Assembly: GCA_963932145.1 (NCBI GenBank)
Contig: OZ010599.1
Location: 41,757,095 to 41,821,094 of the forward strand
From: Acanthosepion lycidas
Taxonomy: Eukaryota > Mollusca > Cephalopoda > Sepiida > Sepiidae
Reading direction: 5' to 3'
DNA length: 64,000 nucleotides
Part shown: one piece after another, positions 23,335 to 34,739 of the stretch
Layout of the letters: each line of letters opens with the position of its first letter
Position numbering within the stretch: position 1 is the stretch's first letter
Made by a program: the position numbers and the translations under genes
Notes under the pieces: generated by a model
The model's database searches: none
The model's input: the letters and a program-made list of their open reading frames with translations, nothing else
What the model was told of the DNA's origin: nothing

Positions 23335-23611
23335 ATGAATATGCATATACCTATGTTCAAAGTGCAACTTAAAGTTTCATTGTTCTACCAACTCATCAGG
23401 CACAAATTATTATTTTTGATTTAAAAAAAACAAAAAACATAGGTATATGTATATTTATTAATATATGCTTCTTAGCTCTGTCTCACCACATTGAGCACTA
23501 TTTTGTTTACATCTTATATTAAGTAAGTATTTATTTGCTTACCTGTGTATGCACGCTAACGCATGTATATACGGTTGCTAATATCTAGTTATTTGATTTA
23601 TTCACATCCTG

Positions 23612-23650
<39 letters not shown>

Positions 23651-24639
23651 TTTATTTAAAAAAAATTATAACATAAATATGTTATAAAATCACTACAAAA
23701 ATAGCCATTTTGTTTCAACACCCTCGGTGTCTTATCAAGTGATGACGTTGAATGTAAAATAAATGGTTTTAAAAGTTTCAAATTAATTAACAATCCTTTG
23801 CAAGGGGAAAACGTTGTTACAAAGGCTAGATGGACCAATCAAAACACAAGTATAGGAAAATTCAAAAAGCTTGATAACGAAGTCATGTTATAATATCTAT
23901 TCAGATGTTTAAAATATGGGTAGTATTAAAAAAGAATTTATTCCAACCAATAATTACTAAATTATATGATAAAATTTAATATTAAAATTTAAAACTGCTA
24001 ATTACAAAATCAAAATTTAAAATTTATTTGCTATTAAGTTTACAACTATAAAATTACTGAGGAGAAAAGAAGAAATATATGTTATTCAATTTATTCCTTC
24101 ATTGAAGTTACATTGGCTAATTTAATATCTGGTCCTTTTACAATGTATACATTTTAATCCTAATAGTGTGTGAATGGGGTCCTAAACTCACGTGTAAAAC
24201 AAGCGCAATCAGATTCTAATATATAAGCACCAAGACATATTTATATATATATATACACACACAAAAAGAGACAAGACAGAGAACATCTTCACAGTCTGTC
24301 ATGAAAAAAAGGGGAAGTGGGGGAAGGGAAACCAACACACATGTACATACATACACAATTAAAAATGAATGCACTTTCTATACACATAGATACCTATAAA
24401 TACATGCACACACATCCACAGACATTGACCCAGACAATTGGATACCACAAACGATAAATATTTAAGACAGAAAATGTCATTACATGAATGTTAACAACCT
24501 ACTGAAATCTAACTTAAGCAAGTAAATATACAAAGATAAAAATGATTAAAAATAATATTATTTAATATTTAATATATATATATATTAAAATAGTGTATGT
24601 AAATATAAAATCGGACATCAAAGTCAACACCCATCGGTA
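23332..24639. other. No gene recognised
   Basis: AT-rich spacer with small TA arrays (23617-23646, 24240-24255). Nothing coding is recognised. Confidence 0.45.
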
Positions 24640-24707
24640 ACTATGATGTCCACCTCATATAAATATATATATATACACATACACACACACACATACACAC
24701 ACATATA

Positions 24708-24761
<54 letters not shown>

Positions 24762-25157
24762 TACATAAAAATACATACATGCATACACACCGAAATATCT
24801 ACACATACATACATAAACATATACATACGTATATATCTCCATGATATCAAGTACACATACACATACATACATATATACACATATATACCCACAAATATAC
24901 GCACATATATGTGTACACATACTCACATATAAATACATATATACACACAGCAATACACAAATATAAACATATATACACACATATACTAACCCATGTGGCC
25001 GTAATGACATACCCAAGTTTCCCTACCTACACAAACACATAAACAATTTCATATACAGTAGGTGTCAACATACATATATACAACTGCAAACCTACATAAG
25101 TAAACACACACACGCACATATACATATATATATACATACATATATATACACACATAT

Positions 25158-25214
<57 letters not shown>

Positions 25215-25549
25215 CATATACATACATGTATACACATACAGAAATATACATACACATAAATATATACATAAAAATACCTATCTATAATAACAAATACACA
25301 TATATACGTACATACACATAAATACAACAACATTTAACCAAAAACATATATAAACATACATACATACACATACATAGGCATAGACATACATCAATATACA
25401 TGCAAACACAAAAATACACGTATCCTAACATACATATATAAACACACATTCATACCAACATAAATATACGTAAATAAATTTAGGTACACAATATAACAAT
25501 ATACATACAAACATATATACATATATATATACATACACATACATATACT

Positions 25550-25595
<46 letters not shown>

Positions 25596-25932
25596 TACAC
25601 ATATATATATATATACTTACACATACACATACATGCACACATAAACATACATACACATGCACACACATATATATATACACATACATACACATACACCTAC
25701 ACATATATATATATACATATACATACATACATACATGCATATATATACAACTACATAAACATACATACACTTACATATATACACACATAAAAATACATAT
25801 ATACATACATATATGGATACATACCCACATATATATACACACACATACCCACATCTACAAATACACATACATACACATATACACCAATATTTTTAACCTC
25901 TTTTCTTCTCCTCCTTTTTTACCTTCTTACTT

Positions 25933-25972
<40 letters not shown>

Positions 25973-26165
25973 TACACACATATGCATACATACAAGCGCA
26001 TACACACATATATCTATATACACACAAACAAATACACACGCAAATACATATATACATATATATATACAAAACTTAGCAACATATTAATACATTAATATAC
26101 AAACATACACATTCCGCAGTACAAATACACATAACTACACACAAATATATATATATATACATACA
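24640..26165. repeat. 1.5-kb compound TA/CA/CATA microsatellite field
   Basis: Mixed ATACAC, ATACATAC and pure TA arrays run almost without a break. The long ORFs here consist only of YIYIY/CVCVY-type residues and are repeat translations. A 60-base interruption occurs at about 24988-25060 and another at 25886-25935. Confidence 0.9.
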
Positions 26166-26298
26166 CATACAGAAAAATGAATAACATTATGTAGTTATAC
26201 CATACGCATTCATATTGTCAGATTGACCATCAGGCAATAAAAGTTATAATCTATTAAACTTACAGCTACATATCATTATCATTTAAAGTATACGACCC

Positions 26299-28070
26299 CT
26301 ATAATAAGTTAAATTTATAACGGTGTTTACAATTAACCGTTAGTTCATATCTTTGATTTAAGAGATCAGCCTTGTTTTTAAATCTAATAATTTCAAATTT
26401 TTCGTTAAGACACAGGTAACATGGGGAATATAGGGAGTTACATGTCCAGGCTTTCTTAATCAATGTCCATTTAACCGTAAGTGTTTTGTTCTTTTCTTTT
26501 AGATTCCAAAAGTACTTGGATAATGAAGTCATATACCTATAGTCACTGTTATTAAAAGATTGCATATGCCCCCGCCAGCATTCTTTGAATGTATTCATTG
26601 TGCTACCAATGTAAAACTTCTTTATATTTGGATTCTCAATAGTTGAGATTGTACTAAGATAGACTACAGAACTAATTCCACAGTTATTTTGTAGTGGACA
26701 ATTATTAGGATACCTACAATTACATAAATTATTATTTGTATTATTACATTTAGTATTACTGTTAGTAACCTTTTGAGTAATCAAGCTTTTTGAATCCCTA
26801 TACTTGTTAAAGACTATGTTGTTATGTTTTTTAATTATTTTCTCTAGGTTATCTGCACAACTATAGCTTAATTTAAGGGTATTAGGATTAAATATTTTAC
26901 TAAGTGGGTTAGTTTCAGGGTTAGGGAAATATTTCTTGATGAGGTTTAGAAAAATATGTCCTAATTTAGATTTAATCATTATATTGAAAGGGGGAGTGAA
27001 CCAGATGATCTTTCTAGATCTTCTTTTCTTATTATGGTTGTAGTTAAAAGGGTTTTTATATTGAATAGTGATATCTTTGTATCCACTATTTTGGTGTGCA
27101 GAATTGTAAAAGTTTATTAAAAACATCTTTGTTAGAAGAGTTAGTGCTAATTCTAAATCCAATGGAAGAGGGTATATGTTTGATAACTGAAGGGGGATGG
27201 TTGAAATTTGGATGAACGTATATCGGGTTGGAATTAACCTTCACATATGGTTGGAAAGAGTTGTTAGCAAGGTTTAGGGTGACGTCTAGAAAATCTACTT
27301 GTTTAACATTAGTAGTGACTATTGTCCTAAGACCTAAATCCTTAAATACCCTATGAATCATTTTCCTAATACGGTCTACCTTAATTTTAGTGGAGTTTTT
27401 AACAACTTATAAACCATCATCTCTATACAATCCTACACTATCGGAATCTAGACAGTCAAAGGCACTTAAATTATACAACAGAAATAATCCATCCAGGTCA
27501 GAAGCTTCAGCAGAATCCAGAGAACCCATTGAAATGTCAAAATTGTTGTTGTAAGACTTTTTGGTCCACTGTTCATCCTTGTAGATTAGAACAGAATTTC
27601 AACATTTCATGATGATGTCCACCTCACTCTCAGAAATATTAGAGTATTCCCGGGCGAAATCCAAGGCCAAAGTGAAAAGATCCTTCGATATAGAGGGATA
27701 ATAATTGATAATATCGAACTGTATGAAAGTACAGTTGCCCTTATATTGGATGTTATTAAACCAGTTGATAACATCAGCTGTTTTAACCCACTGTAGTAGT
27801 CCAAGGTTTGTGTTTTTAATGGATTTGTTGGTTCTTTCTAAGATGGTCTTACTAATTCTACTGATTTCCGGTCTAGTAGGGTTTATAAGCCTAGTAGATG
27901 GCTTAGTTTTGAATTCAGGTTTATGGTCTTTTAACAAGACATAGGCTTCCTTAGTTTGTAGTTTGCCGACCCGATCACTAATCAATAGTTTATCAGTAAT
28001 TGATTTACTGATACTGTTAATGCTATCTATTTGGTTGAAGTTATTTCTTTCAATTTTTTTGTAGTTTCTG
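26299..28070 (-). pseudogene. Penelope-like retroelement (RT plus GIY-YIG endonuclease), broken
   Basis: Read on the minus strand, a recognisable protein starts near 28070 (ISKSITDKLLISDRVGKL). It then shows AYVLLKDHKPEF (about 27946-27911), motif A FIQFDIINYYPSIS (Asp at about 27715) and the catalytic GLYRDDGL (27433-27410). FLDVTLNL and PPSVIKHIPSSIGFR follow in the thumb region. After a frameshift between 27162 and 27086 come IIWFTPPFN, LKLSYSCADNL, a CxC-x5-C-x5-C cluster, VVYLST, FYIGST, the WRGH arginine and CLNEKFEII with the conserved Glu. These belong to PLEs, which copy RNA primed at a cut made by the GIY-YIG domain. In-frame TGA (27599-27601) and TAA (27407-27409) plus the frameshift kill it. 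The N-terminus is lost into a TA array. Confidence 0.9.
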
Positions 28071-28105
28071 TATACAAATATATATATATATTTTGTAGTT
28101 TCTGT

Positions 28106-28147
<42 letters not shown>

Positions 28148-28208
28148 ACTGACAATTGTGCCTATCATGAAACATCCTGTCATCTCTGAGTGTTGACTTC
28201 AATGTTCA

Positions 28209-28253
<45 letters not shown>

Positions 28254-28260
28254 CATAAAA
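28071..28260. repeat. (TA)n arrays flanking dispersed module copy 3
   Basis: TA arrays at about 28109-28145 and 28213-28252. Between them, 28152-28203 reads TATCATGAAACATCC and GTTGACTTCAATGTTCAC, the third copy of the module seen at 1330 and 21478. Confidence 0.75.
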
Positions 28261-28289
28261 ATATATATTTCATAATATATTTCATAAAA

Positions 28290-28375
28290 ATTATGAAATC
28301 CGTAGAATCAACTACATTGGTTTCAACTTTATGATATCTTCAGGTGATTGACCTCCGAACGCTTTATTTTTAAAA
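28290..28375 (-). other. PLE-terminus or hammerhead-like fragment
   Basis: The minus strand reads ACCTGAAGATATCATAAAGT followed by TGAAACCAATGTAG. CTGAAGA ... TGAAAC has the order of a degraded hammerhead core and occurs in PLE terminal regions. The pairing of the putative stem is weak. Confidence 0.25.
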
Positions 28376-28442
28376 ACCAGTGAACGTTATATTATTTTAC
28401 AAAAATAATTAAACAAAAGTATGACATTGGGTGTGATAGAAA

Positions 28443-28655
28443 GGGAGGAGGAAGATGAGGGAGAAAGAAGAGGAAGATGAGGGAGAAAGAAGAGGAAGAT
28501 GAGGGAGAAAAGAAGAGGAAGATGAGGGAGAAAAGAAGAGGAAGATGAGGGAGAAAGAAGAGGAAGATGAGGGAGAAAAGAAGAGGAAGATGAGGGAGAA
28601 AAGAAGAGGAAGATGAGGGAGAAAAGAAGAGGAAGATGAGGGAGAAAAGAAGAAA
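28443..28655 (+). repeat. Minisatellite, nine units of 22-23 bp, purine-rich
   Basis: Nine copies of AGAGGAAGATGAGGGAGAAA differing mainly by one A in the spacer. The plus strand is purine apart from one T per unit. Unit sequences are nearly identical, so the array is young or homogenised. Confidence 0.9.
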
Positions 28656-28965
28656 AGTAAGGATATTATAAATGTATCAGTGGCTGGGGTGGGTAATTGA
28701 AATGTACATTTTTTTTATTTTTTTTTATCCAGCCTCATATATACTTAATAGAATTTTTTTAGTATATATGCAAGGACTAATGACTTTGGATTTCTGGTTC
28801 AAAATGTGTGTATGTGTGTATTTTTTTTAAATGGATTTTTTAATAATCCGACAGATTTGTATCACTTTAAATGTTATTTTTAGTAGGTCTTCATATGTAT
28901 ATTTATTTATTTTCATCTACCAGGTTGAATATTTGAGAAATTTTATTAAAGAAAAACTTTAATTT

Positions 28966-29046
28966 GACAGGAATCAAACATGCATCCCTCAGGGAAGAGA
29001 GTACCACCATTTAGCCTGGCGCAACTTATCACTTGGCCATGAAGGA
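28966..29046 (-). mobile_element. tRNA-derived SINE head
   Basis: On the minus strand TGGCCAAGTGATAAG fits a tRNA A box and ATGTTTGATTCCTG a B box, about 50 bases apart. The sequence between them has no good anticodon stem. No functional tRNA is claimed. Confidence 0.5.
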
Positions 29047-29270
29047 ACAGGTTTCAAGTGAAATTTCTCTTGTCATAGACATCTCAAAGTTTTTCCATAT
29101 CTGCACAGTTTTGTAAATAAAGAGAATTCTTTAGAATTAATTTTTTTAATCCAACAGATTTGTATCACTTCTTAGATATCATGCTACACAGAACCAATAA
29201 CCTTCAATTAAGACTAACAACATTTTTACTTTTGTTTATAAATCCTTGTTATAAATAAAATCCTTACATT

Positions 29271-29312
29271 TGTCTTGTTAAAGTCTATCAAAGGATGAAA
29301 TGTCAGCTAAAA
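29271..29312 (+). other. Hammerhead-like motif, family copy 1
   Basis: CTTGTTAAAGTCT, then GGATGAAATGTCAGCTAA. It aligns with the copies at 29751 and 30228 and is the most decayed of the three. Confidence 0.4.
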
Positions 29313-29412
29313 TATGCTTTTCTTTTGTCTTTATTCATATTGTCTTTTTAAAGATATATTTTTAGTTATATCTGAAATTTTACACACACATGCACATATA
29401 TACATACAGAAC

Positions 29413-29557
29413 ATTTGAAGAGTTACGAAATAATTTATGTTCAGAAAAGAAGAAAATTATAAAAACACAAGAAAAATTAAATAAAAAACTTAACCACAGT
29501 ACCTTGTTAGTCATGTTTAAAGAAACTTGTATAAAAGGGATTGCTGCCCAAATACAC

Positions 29558-29560
<3 letters not shown>
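29413..29560 (+). repeat. Dispersed repeat R1, copy 1
   Basis: AATAATTTATGTTCAGAAAA, AACTTAACCACAGTACCTTG and AAGAAACTTGTATAAAA recur at 51655-51790 in the same order and orientation with few changes. Each copy ends close to a TA array. It is probably the end region of a PLE or another retroelement; no protein is recognised. Confidence 0.7.
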
Positions 29561-29588
<28 letters not shown>

Positions 29589-29750
29589 CAAATTTATTGG
29601 AGTTAACCCGTAGAAAAGACAATATTTATAAATATAAATGAGAATAGAAAAACTGAAAAATAGTGTTCTCTACATTTCTCCACTTGCTAAGAACATTCTG
29701 TTTTTTGTTATTATTAGTTACGTTCTTTAATTAAATTCATTTTGTTTTTT

Positions 29751-29795
29751 TGCTTTGATAAAGTCCACATTGGATGAAACGCGTCAGTAATAACT
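29751..29795 (+). other. Hammerhead-like motif, family copy 2 (best preserved)
   Basis: TTGATAA (29755-29761), then GTCC-ACATT-GGAT as a short stem II, then GAAAC (29776-29780) and GCGTCAG. Compared with the hammerhead consensus CUGAUGA-stem-GAAAC, two core positions differ (C to T, G to A), so cleavage is unlikely. A (TA)n array follows about 40 bases downstream. Confidence 0.5.
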
Positions 29796-29826
29796 CCAGT
29801 TTTCCTATTGTCATTTATATTTATAA

Positions 29827-29837
<11 letters not shown>

Positions 29838-29892
<55 letters not shown>

Positions 29893-29914
29893 GTGTGTGT
29901 GTGAAAAGTGTGTG

Positions 29915-29962
<48 letters not shown>
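29838..29962. repeat. (TA)n, (GTAT)n, (GT)n, (TA)n compound microsatellite
   Basis: TA units, then GTAT units, a GT run, and a second TA array. Confidence 0.9.
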
Positions 29963-29964
<2 letters not shown>

Positions 29965-30052
29965 TTTATATATTATATGCGCGGTACTTATTAGAAAGCA
30001 CTCAATATCAGAGATAGAACTAACATATTTGGGTGGATTGATGTAAGTTTGT

Positions 30053-30110
30053 GACCCTGGGTTTCATGCTTTTGCGATCATATGATCGCAAAAGCATGAA
30101 ACCCAGGGTC
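30053..30110. repeat. 58-bp perfect palindrome without a loop
   Basis: GACCCTGGGTTTCATGCTTT... at 30053 is exactly mirrored by the complement ending ...AAAGCATGAAACCCAGGGTC at 30110, with the centre at CAT|ATG. Beyond it, GGTGGATT on the left and AATCCAACC on the right extend the symmetry after a 12-base interruption. Confidence 0.9.
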
Positions 30111-30118
30111 AATCCAAC

Positions 30119-30121
<3 letters not shown>

Positions 30122-30178
<57 letters not shown>
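30122..30178. repeat. (TA)n microsatellite
   Basis: About 28 uninterrupted TA units directly after the palindrome. Confidence 0.95.
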
Positions 30179-30179
<1 letters not shown>

Positions 30180-30227
30180 TCAGATGGAATGTATCTGTAG
30201 AAGAGACAAAATGAATAAAAAGCACAG

Positions 30228-30270
30228 TGCCTTGATAAAGTCCCTCAGAGGACAAAACACATCAGCTAAG
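30228..30270 (+). other. Hammerhead-like motif, family copy 3
   Basis: TTGATAA (30232-30238), stem II GTCC (30240-30243) with GGAC (30249-30252), then AAAAC and ACATCAGCTAA. The stem is well paired, but the G of GAAA is A. It shares TTTTCCT...TTTATTCATAAATATATA downstream with copy 2. Confidence 0.45.
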
Positions 30271-33114
30271 TTTCCGCTTTTCCTCTCATCTCTTTTTATT
30301 CATAAATATATATATTCTATGTCAGGAAGCAATATAGCAATACAATTTGTGATATGTACCAATGTAATAATACAAGTTTTTAGTAAGAACTGATTAGCTT
30401 AATGGTAGGATGTAGAAAATTATAACACAGATTTCTGTTATTGTGATTGAGAATTCTCTGTTATTTTTTATGTATAATCAAGAGAGAATTTGTTTGGAGA
30501 AGGAATGAGATTTTCCTAATTTCAACAAGTATCACACCTACATGCCTTAAAGGTCCTGCATGTTCAAAAAGCATGGGGGCTCTTTCTTCTTCAGTGGGTC
30601 TCTGTAACTGTGTCTGTTTGTGTAGGTCTCTCCCCAAGGAATGCATACTGGTTGCTTGATATGCTTTCTCTGGCCAAAGGCCACATAATCAAGATGTGTA
30701 TAAAAGCTATTAGTCGTGTGTACAGTTTTCATTCAACCATATCTGCTTTGATCATTTCACCATGAACTTATTTTGACAAGTCACATGGCTGATTATACTA
30801 TGTTGTGTCCCATATTATATGCTTGTTTGTATATTCTTTCCGGTATATTTTTTTCTTGATATTTTACTAAACTTTGCTTTGTATTGCAATGCAATTTTTT
30901 CTTTATGGATATGGAAAAACGATATATTAATTTTTATATATCAAGAAACAATTTTAGTGGTAAGACTATGACGAAGAGGAAAAAGTTTTTGTTTGATGTG
31001 TTTTCTCCTTTAGAACTTTATTGGACTAAAGTGATATTTATATTGATGCAATTACACATGTTCCTGAAGGAGAGGGGATGCTGAAAATTTTAAATTTAAA
31101 TTTTTTTTTTAAAGATATATTTTTGGTATATAGTCTAAAAAATTTAATTTTTTTTTTTATTTTTGTTCATGTTTTCATCACTTTTGTTATTGAATATGCC
31201 GCATTACAATAACAGAACAGAAGATCTGCAAAGAAATGTAAGAACCTGGTTGTAAATTTACTGCGGATGATCTAGTGATTAAAACACTTTATATACATTT
31301 TTGCTTTAGTAAATTACTTTCTCCTTTATTTAAGAAACATTTTTAAAATGAAAATTATGGTCAGATTCATTATGGTGAGTAACTAATGCATTGAGTGTCG
31401 TTTGTAAAAAAAATCCTTTTTGTGTTCATATAATCTTTTATTTATAATTCATAGAGATTTCTCCTGTGTATTCCTTGTGACAAATATTACAGGTGATAAA
31501 GTTTTAGCTTATTATTTTATTTTGTATTGGTTAAGTCTTTTATTGTTTTAGAAGTAGTTGTAATAAATTTTAAAAGAATTTATCTAAGCTTAACAATGTA
31601 TATAAAATGGACAGCTTTAAATTTAAGTTTTTAAATTTAAAATTCTCAACATTACTTCTCCTTTGTGCACATGTGTAATAGCATCACTGTATTTCTTTAT
31701 GGATGTATAAAAATGTATACACATCTAAAAATATGGGTAGAGAGAAAGAAGCTGTAGTAGATTTTATAGAGAATTATATATATTTATTCTTTTGACACTA
31801 GAATTTCAAATCAAATCTTTCTTTAATATTATTCTTCTTCTATGTGCTTTGTCCCTTCATGCCATGGCCGATCATGGCTCTCCACAACTTCTTGTAGCTC
31901 TTAGTAAGGTTCGTGTTTTTGTTAAAATCTCCTAATTCATGTTCTGCTGACTAATTACACAAACTCATTAGGTAGGTTACTTGCTACTTTCCGCTGTCTT
32001 TCTTGCCTTCAATATGTCCAGTGAGTGTCAAATTCTCCAAGCCCTCTTTCATGTACAGTCTTGAACCAACCTAACATTTAACTCAGAAAAATAGATTGAA
32101 CCACAGTGATCAGCCAAGCAAGCAGAGTGTTACAAAATAAAGTGGGGGTGTTAAATCAAATGTTAAATGGGGAAGAGGCCTAAATCAGATATTAAGTTTT
32201 AAAGATTACTGATTTCATATTTTTTTATCTGGTCTTCTCATAAAATGATCTATTATCCTACTGAAAACAACTTTTTTGCTTTTTGCTTTTACTTGTTTTC
32301 CATAATTAAACCTATAGACTTTTCCTGTATATTAGTCTTATATAAAAGTTTTAAAAGCTAATGATTCAGGAAAAAAAATGGAAAATTAATTTTTTTGATT
32401 TATTTCAAATATTAATAGCAGTAATGATTTTAGAGAATCAATAGAGATCAACTCGATGCCATTATCACAGATTGAGGCCAAGAGGACACATTTAGTCTTC
32501 TGTTTAGTTCTCGATTTCAGCAAGGTTGGGCAACATCAGCTACCTCCCCAGCCACCATCACCCACTTCCAAGCATCATGTATGCCTAATGTCTCAAACCA
32601 CTGATATATGTTATTTTCCATCAAAAAATTGTGTTAATCTCCAGACTCATTTATCATCAATCTGTTTTGTACATATAGGTGTTTGACAGACGTCACTAAG
32701 AAGTATAATGATTGACCAAACTACCATGTGCTGTTTCAACAATTTTCTACTAAACTTGTCAGAGCTGTCCACAATTAAAAGAAATTCAGAAAGTAGTTAT
32801 GTATTTATTTTAGGAATTTTTTAGTTGATTTTACGAATAGAACACTGCAAGATTTAATATAAATCTTTTGAAAACTTGTATAGATATCTTACTTATTACT
32901 TTCTGTGTTTGAGCTGTTTAAAGCATTCCAGGTCAGATAGCAATTTCCCCTATAAGAGAAGCACAGGTTTGAACCCAGTTGGAAGTCACATTTTTCTTTA
33001 AGAAGCTTGAAGGTACAGGCAGCCAAATATAAATTTATAATGTTTAAAAAACAAAACCATAACAAAAAAACATGCCTATCCAATAAATATAATGTTTATT
33101 GAATCAGTAGCTGC
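30271..33114. other. No host gene recognised
   Basis: AT-rich DNA with short ORFs that I do not recognise. TATAAAAG at about 30700 followed by ACAGTTTTCATTC resembles a TATA box and start site, but no gene follows. The only assignable piece is the LINE fragment at 31843-31930. Confidence 0.4.
31843..31930 (-). pseudogene. LINE ORF2 C-terminal fragment
   Basis: On the minus strand AAGTTGTGGAGAGCCATGAT, then CGGCCATGGCATGAAGGGAC, close to the plus-strand fragment at 17755-17875 (KLWR.MIG.....KR). Confidence 0.45.
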
Positions 33115-33775
33115 ATCCACTGCAAGGAAAGTTGGGTCACTGTGTCATGTCAGGTTCTTCTCATTGGGAGTCCATCTTGCACATTTACAAATCTACCATT
33201 TTGGCCATGCTTGAATACTTGCCATATCTGGTTTGGTGCTTCTGCTATTCATTTTGAGATTCTTGACAAAATTCAAAGAAGGATCTGCAATTTAATCGAT
33301 CCTGACTTGGCATCTCGACTTCATTGACTTTCTCACAAATGTAATGTGGCTTCCTTCTGTCTTTTCTTCACATATATTCTTGTCAACTACTCTGATGAAC
33401 TTTTTACCCTGGTACCCCAACTACATGAATTTAAGCATGTTACTAGATTGGCTTCTAGGTTCCACCCTTCTGCTGTCGAAATAGTTAAATGTAACTGCCA
33501 TTTCTACTCCAACACTCTTTCCAACTACTCCAACAGTTTCTTTTCTCGCACTACCCACCTGTGGAACTCTCTTCTGCTTATTCACTTCTACAGTTTTCGA
33601 AAATTTAAATACAGTATCAATTGCCATCTTCTGTCCTCTTGAATCCCATTCATCTTTTATCCTTTCTTCAATCCCCCACCTATACCCAGTCTTTTCTCTC
33701 ACTTTCACTCTCTGTAACTCCTTGCATACTAGTGTCATTTTCTGCCTTGCTTGGGGTGAAATTATTTGAAAAAAA
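33115..33775 (+). pseudogene. LINE 3' end, copy D
   Basis: Reads FEILDKIQRRICNLIDPDLA and SRLH, then in another frame YSDELFTLVPQLHEFKHVTR and ASRFHP, SNSFFSRTTHLWNSLL and FRKFKYSINCHLLSS. The 3' UTR reads CATACTAGTGTCATTTTCTG, CCTTGCTTGGGGTGAAAT and a short A-run. It has at least one frameshift and a 5' truncation. This is the longest clean reading of the family in the window. Confidence 0.8.
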
Positions 33776-34039
33776 TTAATAAGAAATAGATGTTTACTAA
33801 ACTTATCTCATTCTAACTGTAGAGATGCAAAAGGTTTTTATCTCCCTTTGGATGAGACAGTCACAGGACGGCTGGTGAGTGACATCAGTTTATAGAGTGC
33901 CCATGACAGTTACTATAGAGTAGCCACTGAAAGACTGAATGATATAAAACAAAAATAATTTTCACAAACACATGTTTTTTTTAATTTTTTTTATTATTTT
34001 ATTTAGAAATATAATTAATGGATTTTTTTCAGTATTATA

Positions 34040-34665
34040 TGTGAAAAGTAACGACCCTCAAATGACCATCATTTTTCATGATCATACACAAAGTTTCAAG
34101 TCCTAAACATTAGATTTTGACTCAGATGTTCTCAAGTTCTTGAATTGTTTGAGGTTTATTTACATAAACCCGTTCTTTCAAGTAGCCCCCACAAAAAGAA
34201 GTCTGGTGTCGTCAAATCAGGTGAACATGGAGGCCAAACAAATTCAGCATGTGTTGAAATTGTTCGTTCACCAAAAATTTCTCAGAGCGACAACAGGTAG
34301 AAGCTGATGGATCCTCAAGGACACTGCCATAAACTTCCACACAGTGCACTTAGGACCTCTTCCTGGAAGATTGCCAACTGATCCAGTTCTTTCAAACTAG
34401 GCAATTAGGTTCCAAATCATGTTATCGCTAGGAGATACTCTGACATTAAAATGTTGCCTGTATTTTCTTTGAGTGTGAATAATTGATCTTTCACTGGAAT
34501 ATAAAAACTCAATGAATTTTGCTTGTTGCTGGACATCATACATAACCATTTTAATCTCCAAGGGATGCTCTATAACCTGCAAAAGAAAGAAAATAAAAAG
34601 ATTGAAAATGAACAAGTTATGACTTTTTCAAACTCTTCAGTTTTTCAGTGGTCACCCTGTATTTT
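34040..34665 (-). pseudogene. Tc1/mariner-superfamily transposase, internally deleted
   Basis: The minus-strand N-terminal block runs MVMYDVQQQAKFIEFLYSS, RKYRQHFNVRVSPSDNMIWN then LIA, FERTGSVGNLPGRGP, the paired helix-turn-helix and linker of an IS630-type transposase. After a gap comes a C-terminal block with stops that reads LLFVGAT.KNGFM.INLKQF, matching the FLWGYLKERVYVNKPQTI pattern of this family. The catalytic core between them is gone. GGTCACCCTGTAT at about 34652-34664 resembles a terminal repeat. Confidence 0.65.
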
Positions 34666-34739
34666 GCATGTGGGAGAAGTAATGTGTGTCTACCTATGCA
34701 GATGCTATGTATACCATGGAGAAGACAAATGGTAGGGCA

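Noticed and set aside
24624-25868. Several long minus-strand ORFs (up to 130 codons)
   Set aside because: They encode only Y/I/C/V/M repeats from TA/CA microsatellite DNA, with no domain or signal.
30690-30740. TATA box and start site of a host gene
   Set aside because: TATAAAAG fits, but no ORF or exon follows and no conserved protein is seen.
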